Notes: generated from the sequence alone by a model not told the origin. A DNA stretch of 64,000 bases from Ruegeria atlantica (GCF_013033965.1 NZ_WQFE01000016.1:1-64000); one strand, 5' to 3'; shown: positions 1-7,643, numbered from the stretch's first letter. Program-made: numbers and translations.

Positions 1-51
1 GAAGGCGGCCGCACCGTCGGCGCCGGCGTTGTCTCGAAAATCATCGAGTAA
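1..51 (+). CDS. tuf: Elongation factor Tu, C-terminal end (partial)
   Basis: Only the last 16 codons lie in the window. The frame starting at base 1 reads EGGRTVGAGVVSKIIE and ends at TAA 49-51. This is the highly conserved C-terminus of EF-Tu, the GTPase that brings aminoacyl-tRNA to the ribosome. tuf just upstream of rpsJ is the usual str-S10 order. Here a terminator and an opposite-strand gene separate the two. Confidence 0.93.
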   Translation, partial: EGGRTVGAGVVSKIIE

Positions 52-131
52 GGCGCGCTTGCCGCGCCTGGTTGCGGCAGGCGATTTTCCAAAGGAAAAT
101 CTGCCGAGAGCAACTCGGTTGAACTAAAGAA

Positions 132-158
132 GGCCGTCCCACAAGGGGCGGCCTTTTT
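132..158 (+). terminator. Rho-independent terminator after tuf
   Basis: A 9-bp stem (GGCCGTCCC / GGGGCGGCC with one G-T pair) around an ACAA loop is followed by five T. It lies 80 bases after the tuf stop and would end str-operon transcription before rpsJ. It also faces the end of the convergent gene at 173-628. Confidence 0.85.
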
Positions 159-172
159 CATTTAGGTGCCGT

Positions 173-628
173 TTAACCGAGGCTCCGCCATAAGATTATC
201 AGCCAAATTGTTGTCGGGAATACAACCAAAAACAAAATCGCAGCCGAAAGGCAGGGAGCAAACAGGAAAATTAGCAACGTCATTAAATTGGGTGCTTGCA
301 GCAAGCCGAACCATGCGCCACTAAACGCAAAGAAAAGCAAGGTCAACACAAGAACGATTAGGCCGATCATAGTGGCACAAGTCACAATCTGCCGACCGCT
401 AGTGTATTTTCCGTAGCGCCTAAAATACAATATAGCCGGCATGAATGCACCGATCGCAAACGGTAACAACATCAAAGATATCTGTGCAACCGTTCCCGCG
501 ACACCAAAACGCCCGAAAGGCACGCCTCGCGGTATGTCCATAAGATCATGGGAAAAAATGGAAATGAGATGAGATACCGCGACGCCAGGTATCAAGAATA
601 GCCAAAACTGCCAGAATGATTTTGCCAC
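173..628 (-). CDS. Hypothetical four-helix inner-membrane protein
   Basis: This 151-residue protein is not recognised. It is very hydrophobic, with likely membrane segments near residues 5-25, 47-69, 80-108 and 114-148 and a short basic stretch (FRRYGKYTSGR) between the second and third. The start is GTG at 626-628, preceded by a good ribosome site (GGGGTGAG). It runs against the ribosomal operon between tuf and rpsJ and is visibly more AT-rich than its neighbours, so acquisition by transfer is likely. No catalytic motif can be seen. Its 3' end abuts the tuf terminator. Confidence 0.6.
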   Translation of the reverse strand: MAKSFWQFWLFLIPGVAVSHLISIFSHDLMDIPRGVPFGRFGVAGTVAQISLMLLPFAIGAFMPAILYFRRYGKYTSGRQIVTCATMIGLIVLVLTLLFFAFSGAWFGLLQAPNLMTLLIFLFAPCLSAAILFLVVFPTTIWLIILWRSLG

Positions 629-761
629 TATCTCACCCCGTACTTGAATGGCAACTTTGTTGAATAGTGGCTATGTCGTCGCTATGAGAAAAGGCGGGCA
701 ATACCCCCTTGCCAAACCTCATCAACCCCACTAATACGCGCGAGTTCTCATCAAGAACGTC

Positions 762-783
762 AAGGCGGGGTGATTCCCGCCTT
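762..783 (+). promoter_or_regulatory. Hairpin in the rpsJ leader
   Basis: AAGGCGGG and CCCGCCTT form a perfect 8-bp stem with a GTGATT loop, followed by a short T-rich stretch (TTGGG). It sits about 75 bases before rpsJ in a 228-base leader. A second AAGGCGGG occurs at 691-698. S10 operons are often controlled by ribosomal protein L4 acting on the leader, so this hairpin could be an attenuator. That role is inference. Confidence 0.4.
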
Positions 784-856
784 TTGGGTTCGAAGAGGGT
801 TGGCGATGCGCGCTTGTCCTCCTCTCAACCCCAACGCCTGATAAAAGGCTGTTAAT

Positions 857-1171
857 ATGCAAAGCCAAAACATCCGTATTCGGCTGAAGGCATTTGACTA
901 TCGCGTTCTGGATGCCAGCACGCAAGAGATCGTCAACACTGCCAAGCGGACCGGCGCGAACGTGCGCGGCCCGATCCCGCTGCCGAACAAGATCGAGAAG
1001 TTCACGGTTCTCCGTGGCCCTCACGTTGACAAGAAATCCCGCGACCAGTTCGAGATCCGTACGCACAAGCGTCTGCTCGACATCGTTGATCCGACCCCCC
1101 AGACCGTTGACGCGCTGATGAAGCTCGACCTCGCTGCTGGTGTGGACGTCGAGATCAAGCTGCAGTCGTAA
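857..1171 (+). CDS. rpsJ: 30S ribosomal protein S10
   Basis: This 104-residue protein matches alphaproteobacterial S10 along its length, including [14 protein letters not shown] at the start, [24 protein letters not shown] in two parts of the middle, and [13 protein letters not shown]10 is part of the 30S head and is also the NusE antitermination factor. It is the first gene of the S10 cluster and lies 18 bases before rplC. Its length is normal for the family. Confidence 0.98.
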   Translation: MQSQNIRIRLKAFDYRVLDASTQEIVNTAKRTGANVRGPIPLPNKIEKFTVLRGPHVDKKSRDQFEIRTHKRLLDIVDPTPQTVDALMKLDLAAGVDVEIKLQS

Positions 1172-1189
1172 GATCGGAGGGTATAGATT

Positions 1190-1915
1190 ATGCGCTCTGG
1201 TATTATCGCAAAAAAAGTTGGCATGACCCGCCTGTTCATGGAAGACGGCAAGCAGATTCCTGTGACCGTTCTTCACCTGGACGGCCTGCAGGTCGTTGCA
1301 CAGCGTACTGCTGACAAAGACGGCTACACCGCCGTTCAGCTGGGCGCCGGTGCTGCCAAAGCAAAACGCACCTCGAAGGCCATGCGCGGTCACTATGCCG
1401 CTGCAAAGGTCGAGCCTAAGCGTAAGCTGGCCGAGTTCCGCGTCTCCGAAGATGGCCTGATCGAAGTGGGCGCCGAGATTTCGGCAGAACACTTCCTGGA
1501 AGGTCAGAAAGTTGACGTTTCGGGTACTTCGATCGGTAAAGGCTTTGCCGGTGCAATGAAGCGCCACAACTTCGGTGGTCTGCGCGCCTCGCACGGTGTT
1601 TCGATCAGCCACCGTTCGCACGGTTCGACCGGTCAGTGTCAGGACCCGGGCAAGGTGTTCAAAGGCAAGAAGATGGCCGGTCACATGGGTGCTGCCCGTG
1701 TTACCACCCAGAACCTGGAAGTCGTCAAAACCGACGCCGACCGTGGTCTGGTCTTCATCAAAGGCGCCGTTCCCGGACCGAAATCGGGCTGGGTCACCGT
1801 CAAGGACGCCGTCAAAAAGAAAGCACCGGAAGGCCTGCCTTTCCCGGCTGCTGTGAAATCGGCTGCAACCGAAGCACCTGCGGAAGAAGCTCCCGCGGAA
1901 GGTGGTGAAGCATGA
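1190..1915 (+). CDS. rplC: 50S ribosomal protein L3
   Basis: This 241-residue L3 begins [16 protein letters not shown] and contains the GHMGAARVT signature region of the central extension near the peptidyl-transferase centre. The start is preceded by CGGAGGG. The C-terminus carries an Ala/Glu-rich tail ([13 protein letters not shown]) beyond the conserved core, as is common in Rhodobacterales. The stop overlaps the start of rplD by four bases (ATGA), which suggests translational coupling. Confidence 0.98.
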   Translation: MRSGIIAKKVGMTRLFMEDGKQIPVTVLHLDGLQVVAQRTADKDGYTAVQLGAGAAKAKRTSKAMRGHYAAAKVEPKRKLAEFRVSEDGLIEVGAEISAEHFLEGQKVDVSGTSIGKGFAGAMKRHNFGGLRASHGVSISHRSHGSTGQCQDPGKVFKGKKMAGHMGAARVTTQNLEVVKTDADRGLVFIKGAVPGPKSGWVTVKDAVKKKAPEGLPFPAAVKSAATEAPAEEAPAEGGEA

Positions 1916-2529
1916 AACTTGATGTAATCAAACTGGACGGCGGCAAAGCCGGCAACATCGAGCTGGATGCGGACCTGTTCGGCCTCGAGCCGCGCGCGGA
2001 CATCCTGCACCGTGTGGTCCGTTGGCAGCGCAACAATGCGCAGGCCGGCACCCACAAGGTCAAGACCCGCTCGGAAACCAGCTACTCGACCAAGAAGATC
2101 TATCGCCAGAAGGGCACCGGTGGCGCACGCCATGGTGACCGCAACGCGCCGATCTTCCGTGGTGGTGGTATCTACAAAGGTCCCGTCGTGCGTTCGCATG
2201 GTCATGACCTGCCGAAGAAGTTCCGCAAGCTTGGCCTGCGCCACGCTCTGTCGGCCAAAGCCAAGGCAGGTGAACTGGTCGTGATCGAGAACGCCGAAGC
2301 CGAAGGCAAGACCGCCGCTCTGGCCAAACAGGTTGCAAACCTGGGCTGGAAACGCGCTCTGGTCATCGACGGCGCGACCGTGAACGAAGGGTTCCTGAAA
2401 GCGTCCAAAAACATCGAAGGTCTGGATATCCTGCCGTCGATGGGCGCAAACGTCTATGACATCCTCAAGCGTGACACTCTGGTGCTCACCAAAGCGGCTG
2501 TCGAAGCACTGGAGGCTCGTCTGAAATGA
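1912..2529 (+). CDS. rplD: 50S ribosomal protein L4
   Basis: This 205-residue protein has the L4 core, including the basic loop with the [15 protein letters not shown] motif that lines the exit tunnel. In enterobacteria L4 is also the repressor of the S10 operon; whether that holds here cannot be read from the sequence. It overlaps rplC upstream and rplW downstream by four bases each. Confidence 0.98.
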   Translation: MKLDVIKLDGGKAGNIELDADLFGLEPRADILHRVVRWQRNNAQAGTHKVKTRSETSYSTKKIYRQKGTGGARHGDRNAPIFRGGGIYKGPVVRSHGHDLPKKFRKLGLRHALSAKAKAGELVVIENAEAEGKTAALAKQVANLGWKRALVIDGATVNEGFLKASKNIEGLDILPSMGANVYDILKRDTLVLTKAAVEALEARLK

Positions 2530-2822
2530 GCGCGAAGGCAGAACACTACGACGTGATCCGCAAGCCGATCATCACCGAAAAGTCGACCATGGCGTCTGAG
2601 AACGGCGCGATTGTCTTTGAAGTGGCGATCGACAGCAACAAACCGCAGATCAAAGAAGCGGTTGAATCGCTGTTTGGTGTCAAGGTGAAGGCGGTGAACA
2701 CCACCATCACCAAAGGCAAGGTCAAACGGTTCCGCGGCCAGCTGGGCAAGCGGAAGGACGTCAAAAAAGCATATGTGACCCTGGAAGAGGGTAACACCAT
2801 CGACGTGAGCACCGGTCTCTGA
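2526..2822 (+). CDS. rplW: 50S ribosomal protein L23
   Basis: This is a full-length 98-residue L23, with the early [15 protein letters not shown] motif and a C-terminal half containing [21 protein letters not shown]23 lies at the tunnel exit and docks trigger factor and SRP. The gene is intact and followed by its own terminator, so it ends the first piece of the S10 operon. Its last roughly 100 bases are the parent of three degenerate copies downstream (3963-4067, 5276-5369, 6599-6682), making this stop codon the apparent insertion point for the 6.2 kb that separates it from rplB. Confidence 0.98.
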   Translation: MSAKAEHYDVIRKPIITEKSTMASENGAIVFEVAIDSNKPQIKEAVESLFGVKVKAVNTTITKGKVKRFRGQLGKRKDVKKAYVTLEEGNTIDVSTGL

Positions 2823-2847
2823 TCGGAGCCGTCTTTGGAGAGAACCG

Positions 2848-2878
2848 AAGGCCCCTGCAAGCGCAGGGGCCTTTTTTG
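2848..2878 (+). terminator. Rho-independent terminator after rplW
   Basis: AAGGCCCCTGC and GCAGGGGCCTT form a perfect 11-bp stem with an AAGC loop, followed by TTTT. It lies 25 bases after the rplW stop. Its presence means rplB and the genes after it need their own promoter. A related hairpin is found after tail copy B and a decayed one after tail copy A. Confidence 0.93.
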
Positions 2879-2956
2879 TTGGCTATAGCTTGTCCGGTCA
2901 CGTTGTGTATGGGTCAATCCTATGCACAGTAACCGACGAGCAGTGAGGTGGTTGAT

Positions 2957-3964
2957 ATGCAGGCTGGGCAGCAGGTTCGTGACTTCGGGACAACCCGCGA
3001 TGGTCAAGTCATCAAAAGCATCGACATCGGGCAGGGGGTGCTTTCTGCACGTATTCTGACCTACGGCGCGACACTGCAGGATCTGCGTCTGCAGAAATGT
3101 GGGCATCCGCTGATTTTGGGCTGGCCGAAAATCGGGAGCTATGAGGACAGTACCGCTTATCTGGGTGCTATGGTTGGCCGTTGCGCCAATCGGATCGCGC
3201 GCGCGACATACAGTCTGGATGGCGCAACCTATCAACTTGATCGCAATTATTTGGGTACGCACACTTTGCACGGCGGAGCGTGGGGTACGGACCGCATGGT
3301 TTGGGACATCACCAGCGTGACTTCGGAAGCCGTCACTTTGAAGCTGAACCTTCCGGATGGTCACATGGGCTTTGGTGGCGACTTGGCAGTGACAGTGACC
3401 TATCGGATCGAGGCGGAGGCCACACTGAGCGTCGAAATGGAAGGGCGTACAACGTCGGCAAGCCTGTGCAATCTGACCCCGCATATCTATTTCGACCTCG
3501 ACGGCGGTTCAGACATCCGCAAGCACGAATTGACAATACATGCGGATCGCTTCACCGCCGTTGACGACGACCTCATTCCCACGGGCGATACCCTCAGCGT
3601 TGGGGGCACGCCCTTGGACCTGCGGTTACCACGACCTTTGGGGGACTGGGCATATGACCACAATTTCTGCCTGTCCGAAAACCGCATGCCCTGCCGTCCT
3701 GTGGCGACGTTGACCAGCCCGTCCGGTCTTTCGATGAAACTGGAAACGACCGAGCCAGGTTTGCAGGTCTATTCAGGCGCGTCTTTGGATGAAGGTTTGC
3801 GTAGTGGTTTGGGCGGCCAGCCCTACGGACCTTTTTCCGGCGTCGCACTGGAACCACAAGTCTGGCCCGATTCAATCAATCAGAAAGGGTTTCCCAACGC
3901 GGTATTGCGGAGCGGTGAAACCTATCGCCATGTTTCACGATATGTGTTCCAGGGCGAGGTTTGA
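2957..3964 (+). CDS. galM: Aldose 1-epimerase (galactose mutarotase family)
   Basis: The protein has 335 residues from ATG 2957 (GAGG site about 8 bases upstream; an in-frame GTG at 2948 is less likely). It interconverts alpha and beta anomers of aldoses in the cytoplasm. Family features are visible: GRCANRIA early, then THTLHGG, the LTPHIYFDLDG histidine segment and the ALEPQVWPDS segment carrying the catalytic Glu. It is the first non-ribosomal gene after rplW. Its stop codon runs directly into a degenerate copy of the rplW 3' end. No sugar-uptake genes accompany it, so the physiological substrate is unknown. Confidence 0.88.
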   Translation: MQAGQQVRDFGTTRDGQVIKSIDIGQGVLSARILTYGATLQDLRLQKCGHPLILGWPKIGSYEDSTAYLGAMVGRCANRIARATYSLDGATYQLDRNYLGTHTLHGGAWGTDRMVWDITSVTSEAVTLKLNLPDGHMGFGGDLAVTVTYRIEAEATLSVEMEGRTTSASLCNLTPHIYFDLDGGSDIRKHELTIHADRFTAVDDDLIPTGDTLSVGGTPLDLRLPRPLGDWAYDHNFCLSENRMPCRPVATLTSPSGLSMKLETTEPGLQVYSGASLDEGLRSGLGGQPYGPFSGVALEPQVWPDSINQKGFPNAVLRSGETYRHVSRYVFQGEV

Positions 3965-4067
3965 GGCCAAGCGGATCCGCCGCCAGTTGGGCCACCGGAC
4001 AGACGTCAATAACGCAAATTTAACCAAGGTTGAGGGTTACACCATCGGCCAGAGCACCTATCTCTGA
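3963..4067 (+). pseudogene. Degenerate rplW 3'-end copy A
   Basis: These 35 codons align without gaps to the last 35 codons of rplW, including the final CTC-TGA and the following TCGGA. By hand 80 of 105 bases match. The reading frame stays open (KRIRRQLGHRTDV against native [13 protein letters not shown]). Most differences change the amino acid, so this is a decaying fragment and not a functional L23. Similarity continues past the stop into a broken terminator (GACCCCTGCGAAAGCTGAGGCTTTCC) near 4095-4120. The copy begins inside the stop codon of the epimerase gene. Confidence 0.85.
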
Positions 4068-4236
4068 TCGGATACGTCGATGGGTAACCATGAGGACCCC
4101 TGCGAAAGCTGAGGCTTTCCTGAGTAACGACATCAAAGAAAATGAGCGTGAGGCCATCGCCTCTTCCAGAATTCGCTTGCTATGCCCCGGCGGTAGGCTA
4201 TGCGGTTTCTACAAACAAAAAAGACATGGCAGGCGC

Positions 4237-5271
4237 ATGACCACACCCATTCCTTCGACCCGGGGCAACCCAAATATGACCGCTGCGCGGGATTGGGTTA
4301 CAACACTTGCCAAATACCGCGAGCCGAACGAATGGCGCAGCTCCTTTGAGCTGGGCGTCAGCATTATCCCCTTCTTCATGCTATGGACGCTGTCCTGGAT
4401 GTCGCTGTCGATTAGCTATTGGTTGGCATTTGTGATCGCAGTTCTCAACGCGGCCTTCCTGCTGCGCCTGTTTGCGATCCAACACGATTGCGGACACGGG
4501 GCGTTCTTCAAGAACCGGACGGTCAGCGACTGGGTTGGACGGGTGATCGGCGTGCTGACCCTGACGCCCTATGACGTCTGGCGCCGTACGCATTCCAACC
4601 ATCACAACAGCTCGGGCAATTTGGACAAACGGGGGATGGGCGATATCCACACCCTGACTGTGGCTGAGTACCAATCCAAGACGCCCATGAACCGGTTCTG
4701 GTATCGCGTTTATCGCAATCCTATCACCCTGTTTGTCCTTGGCCCCGGTTATCTGTTCCTGTTCCAGAACCGCCTCCCGCTGGGTCTGACGGGTAGCGTC
4801 AGGTTCTGGGTTAGCGCGATGGGCACCAACGTCGCCATTCTGGCCGCACTTCTGGCGGTCTACTACTTTGGCGGGCTGATGCCGGTGCTGCTGATCTTTC
4901 TGCCCTCAACCCTGATTGCCGCAACTGCCGGAGTATGGCTGTTCTATGTGCAGCATCAGTTCGAGGACACGCACTGGAATCCCGATGAGGACTGGCAATT
5001 GCACGAGGCCGCCTTGCACGGAAGCTCACACTACATCCTGCCGTCCCTGTTGCAGTGGTTCAGCGCCAATATCGGCATCCACCACGTGCACCACCTGTAC
5101 AGCCGCATTCCGTTCTACCGCCTGACCGAGGTGCTGCGCGATCATGATGAGCTGGCTAACAGCAACCGGATGACGATCCGCGAGAGCCTCGCCAACGCGC
5201 GCCTACACTTGTGGGACGAGCAAAGCCGTCGTCTATTGTCCTTCGCCGAGGCCCGCGCGCTTTATGAGTGA
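4237..5271 (+). CDS. Membrane fatty-acid desaturase
   Basis: The protein has 344 residues from ATG 4237; a second possible ATG is at 4277. The three histidine boxes of the di-iron membrane desaturases are present: HDCGH at residues 83-87, HSNHH at 119-123 and HHVHH near 282-286, with long hydrophobic stretches around residues 41-80 and in the middle. Such enzymes introduce double bonds into acyl chains of membrane lipids using O2. The family resembles delta-12/omega-6 desaturases, but regiospecificity cannot be read. It lies alone between two degenerate rplW tails, the second beginning immediately after its stop. Confidence 0.87.
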   Translation: MTTPIPSTRGNPNMTAARDWVTTLAKYREPNEWRSSFELGVSIIPFFMLWTLSWMSLSISYWLAFVIAVLNAAFLLRLFAIQHDCGHGAFFKNRTVSDWVGRVIGVLTLTPYDVWRRTHSNHHNSSGNLDKRGMGDIHTLTVAEYQSKTPMNRFWYRVYRNPITLFVLGPGYLFLFQNRLPLGLTGSVRFWVSAMGTNVAILAALLAVYYFGGLMPVLLIFLPSTLIAATAGVWLFYVQHQFEDTHWNPDEDWQLHEAALHGSSHYILPSLLQWFSANIGIHHVHHLYSRIPFYRLTEVLRDHDELANSNRMTIRESLANARLHLWDEQSRRLLSFAEARALYE

Positions 5272-5275
5272 AGGG

Positions 5276-5369
5276 TAGGATCTGCGGCCAGCTGGGCCGT
5301 CGGAAAAGAGCAAAAAACACATGTAACCTGGAAGAGGGGAGCACTATCGACATGTCTACCGGTCCCTGA
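5276..5369 (+). pseudogene. Degenerate rplW 3'-end copy B
   Basis: This stretch aligns with the rplW end (CTGCGGCCAGCTGGGC, then CCTGGAAGAGGGG, ATCGACATG and ACCGGTCCCTGA) with about three single-base deletions that break the frame. It begins a few bases after the desaturase stop. Similarity continues for about 50 bases beyond the stop (TGATCGAACCCGTCTTTGG against native TGATCGGAGCCGTCTTTGG) and into a terminator, so the 3' untranslated region was copied too. Confidence 0.85.
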
Positions 5370-5395
5370 TCGAACCCGTCTTTGGTGAGAGAAAA

Positions 5396-5420
5396 AGACC
5401 CCGCGATAGCGGGGTTTTTT
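5396..5420 (+). terminator. Terminator copied with rplW tail B
   Basis: CCCCGC and GCGGGG with a GATA loop, extended by A-T pairs, are followed by six T. Its distance from the tail stop and its flanks match those of the native rplW terminator, although the stem sequence has changed. It could still terminate desaturase transcripts. Confidence 0.85.
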
Positions 5421-5466
5421 GTGCCCCAATATGCGGTGCCGGCCTATGCACGCTATCTGAGACCCT

Positions 5467-5973
5467 TCAGTCTGGACTGGCCTGATCCTGTTCCGCTTCG
5501 ATGAATGCCTGCCATCCGTCGACTTTGCCAAAGGCGCGCAATCTTTCGTGCAGCATAGGGCCGTAGATGGACCACATGCGTTTTCGCAAGTCCCGGCCCT
5601 TTTCCGTAACTTTCAGAACTTTTCCACGTCTGTCACTATCATATTCGACGAACTCCACCAGGCCTTCTGCCGCGAGCCGCTTGCTCAAATGAGAGAGGTT
5701 CGACTGTTCGAATATAGTGTCTTGTGCAAGCTCATACGGACGCAATCGGCCCCCGTGCCGTTCGAGAGACCAAAGTAGATCGTACCATTTCAGCGGTGGA
5801 AGGCCCGCTTTTTTCAAAGCCATGCCGATGTCAGACTGGATACGTCGGGTGGCTCGGTTCATTGCGACCCAGATTTCTGTCTCAAATTTTGTTGGCAGAT
5901 CGTTCTTCACAACTTCGTGTTTGCCTTGTTTCTGATTGCGGTCTTGGCTCGATTTTATTAGATGAAAATTCAT
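5467..5973 (-). CDS. MarR-family transcriptional regulator
   Basis: This 168-residue winged-helix protein has the MarR arrangement: an N-terminal dimerisation helix, then LKWYDLLWSLERHGGRLRP, the recognition region SNLSHLSKRLAAEGLVEF and the wing with DSDRRGKVLKVTEKG. It is transcribed away from yceI with 38 bases between the starts. A perfect 8+2+8 inverted repeat at 5959-5976 covers its ATG, so either autoregulation occurs at the start codon or translation begins further in, at the GTG of the VVKNDLPTKFE segment. The likely target is the divergent yceI gene. Confidence 0.85.
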   Translation of the reverse strand: MNFHLIKSSQDRNQKQGKHEVVKNDLPTKFETEIWVAMNRATRRIQSDIGMALKKAGLPPLKWYDLLWSLERHGGRLRPYELAQDTIFEQSNLSHLSKRLAAEGLVEFVEYDSDRRGKVLKVTEKGRDLRKRMWSIYGPMLHERLRAFGKVDGWQAFIEAEQDQASPD

Positions 5974-5976
5974 CTA
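5959..5976. promoter_or_regulatory. Palindromic operator candidate between marR and yceI
   Basis: TAGATGAA-AA-TTCATCTA is a perfect inverted repeat, 35 bases upstream of the yceI start and overlapping the annotated marR ATG. MarR dimers bind such palindromes. Assignment to this MarR is inference from position and symmetry. Confidence 0.6.
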
Positions 5977-6011
5977 CATTCCAGTGCCTTTCGGATAAAA
6001 GGAATACCACC

Positions 6012-6593
6012 ATGACCTTAAAGTCTATGATTGCCGCCGCTGCTTTGACCGTTGCAGTGACACCTGCACTCGCGCAGACCTATAAGACCGATCAGGGGCA
6101 TACCGAAGTCCGGTTCGGTTGGAGTCACGCAGGTGTCTCGAACCAAACAGGCGAGTTTACCAAAGTAGACGGCACGTTGGATCTGAATGCCGATGATGTG
6201 GAAGCTTCGGCGTTGAGTGTGACGATTGATGCCAACAGTTTGGCTTCGGGATTTGGACCTCTGGATGACCACCTCAAATCTGCGGATTTCTTCGAGGTTG
6301 AAACCTATCCCGAGATCACCTTCGTAAGCACCGAAATCAAACGGACCGGCGATACAACGGCGGATGTGACCGGAGATCTGACCATCCATGGCGTGACCAA
6401 GCCCGTAACCCTGCAGGCCACGCTGACCCATCAGGGCGAGCATCCTTTGGGTGGCGCTATCGAGTATTACAAAGGAGATTGGGTTGCTTTCTCGGCGACC
6501 GGAGAGATTGATCATACGGAATTCGGTGTCGGTCCGTTCTCGACCGGACCGATATCCATCATGATTGATACCGAGATGAAGGCGGACGGGTGA
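6012..6593 (+). CDS. YceI-family periplasmic lipocalin-like protein
   Basis: This 193-residue protein starts with a clear signal peptide (MTLKSMIAAAALTVAVTPALA, cut before QTYKTDQG). The mature part shows the YceI pattern: HTEVRFGWSHAGVSNQTGEF, LKSADFFEVETYPEITFVST, then GDLTIHGVTKPVTLQ. YceI proteins are beta-barrels that bind isoprenoid-like lipids in the periplasm. The ribosome site is AAAGGAA. Control by the divergent MarR is likely. Its stop codon is followed after five bases by the third degenerate rplW tail. Confidence 0.92.
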   Translation: MTLKSMIAAAALTVAVTPALAQTYKTDQGHTEVRFGWSHAGVSNQTGEFTKVDGTLDLNADDVEASALSVTIDANSLASGFGPLDDHLKSADFFEVETYPEITFVSTEIKRTGDTTADVTGDLTIHGVTKPVTLQATLTHQGEHPLGGAIEYYKGDWVAFSATGEIDHTEFGVGPFSTGPISIMIDTEMKADG

Positions 6594-6598
6594 AATCG

Positions 6599-6682
6599 TA
6601 GCTGGGCCATCGGAAGGACGTCGATTCAGCATAGTTTACTGTGGAAGAGGGTAACTCAATCGACGTGAGGACAGGCCTTTGA
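6599..6682 (+). pseudogene. Degenerate rplW 3'-end copy C
   Basis: These 28 codons align without gaps to the last 28 codons of rplW. By hand 66 of 84 bases match, including CGGAAGGACGTC and GGAAGAGGGTAAC. Two codons have become TAG, so it cannot be translated as L23. The copy keeps the final TGA but has no terminator after it. The next gene starts inside its last codons. Confidence 0.85.
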
Positions 6683-7311
6683 TCCGCCGCTTGCTGCAAC
6701 TATTCACGGCCTCGGAGGTTCAACCCGCCGGGGCCGACTTCGTTTCTGACCCTGCGACTGTTCGTGTGCAGGTGCTGGAACAGATGCGGGCGTTCAGCGC
6801 CGAGCCGTATTTTCAGATCGCTGATGAACGGCTTGGGCTGTTATCGGTGTTCGATGACCTGAAATACGACCGGGCGGATGTGGACATGATCTCTCCGGCG
6901 ATGCGCAAGCATGTGATCGGAAAGCTTGGGCCGCTTGGGTTTCGTCAGATATCCGGCACCGTGCTGGAGCACGCCGAGGCCGATATGCGCGTGCACATCC
7001 CCAAGTTCCATGCCCTCGGTGCATCGCCCTTCGACATCACGCGATACACTGACAAACGCCCGCAGGACTACTGTTTGCTGACGCCCACGCAGGTGGCCTG
7101 CCAGTACGTGGATCACTACACGCTGGACGACGCGGTGCAGCGGATCGAGGCGCTGATTGCAAAGCACCCGATCAACCTGCTTAAACTGGTGGATTATCTG
7201 GAGGGCAAACCCAAACATCGTGCCTTTCGCGAGGTGTTGGGCCATATCAAACTCAAGCAGCGGATTGCGGTGGAGTCCGAGCCGCTGTGCCGCAGGCGGT
7301 CCCTCGGATAG
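6679..7311 (+). CDS. Hypothetical protein downstream of rplW tail C
   Basis: This 210-residue protein was not recognised. It is soluble with no signal peptide, rich in charged residues, and begins RRLLQLFTASEVQPAG. The best start is TTG 6679, which overlaps the TGA of the degenerate rplW tail; GTGAGGAC upstream is a weak ribosome site and came from the tail itself. Codon use is like that of neighbouring chromosomal genes. It may have been the original neighbour of rplW before the cassettes arrived, since no tail follows it. Confidence 0.6.
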   Translation: MIRRLLQLFTASEVQPAGADFVSDPATVRVQVLEQMRAFSAEPYFQIADERLGLLSVFDDLKYDRADVDMISPAMRKHVIGKLGPLGFRQISGTVLEHAEADMRVHIPKFHALGASPFDITRYTDKRPQDYCLLTPTQVACQYVDHYTLDDAVQRIEALIAKHPINLLKLVDYLEGKPKHRAFREVLGHIKLKQRIAVESEPLCRRRSLG

Positions 7312-7643
7312 GGGCACAAGCCGCGCCAGTGATTGCCCGTGGGATGGCGCGGCAACGGCTTATCAGCGCAGTTTATGGTGCCAAATACATCCGAACTCCT
7401 AGTGAGACGCAAACGTCCCCAAAGCGCCGGCCCGCCGGGACGGGCAGTCGCTGGCGCGGCGGCCTTCGGCCTTGTCCCGCGCCGGGTTAAACACGGCGGT
7501 GGGGACTAAGCATGACCAATTGATCACATTCAAAAGATTGACTGTGTGATCCTTGTGTGTAATCTGATGATGTCGGTCGCCGGATGGCGGCACGGCAGTT
7601 CGAAATGAGCAGTCGGAGACTGCATCAATATAGGAGACTTGGT
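7312..7643 (+). other. Non-coding stretch with GC-rich hairpin
   Basis: No gene is seen here. Bases 7453-7459 (GGCGCGG) and 7477-7483 (CCGCGCC) pair around an inner GGCC-TTC-GGCC hairpin. The half before this is GC-rich and the half after, from about 7500, is AT-richer like the next gene, so a junction of acquired DNA may lie near 7500. Confidence 0.4.

Noticed and set aside
3789..4067. A plus-strand frame of 92 codons ending in L23-like sequence, as a possible new small gene
   Set aside because: It overlaps the epimerase out of frame, and its L23-like end is explained by the duplicated tail.
7453..7483. The GC-rich hairpin as a non-coding RNA gene
   Set aside because: It is a short stem with no promoter or terminator that I can support; such GC-rich repeats are common between genes in this group.
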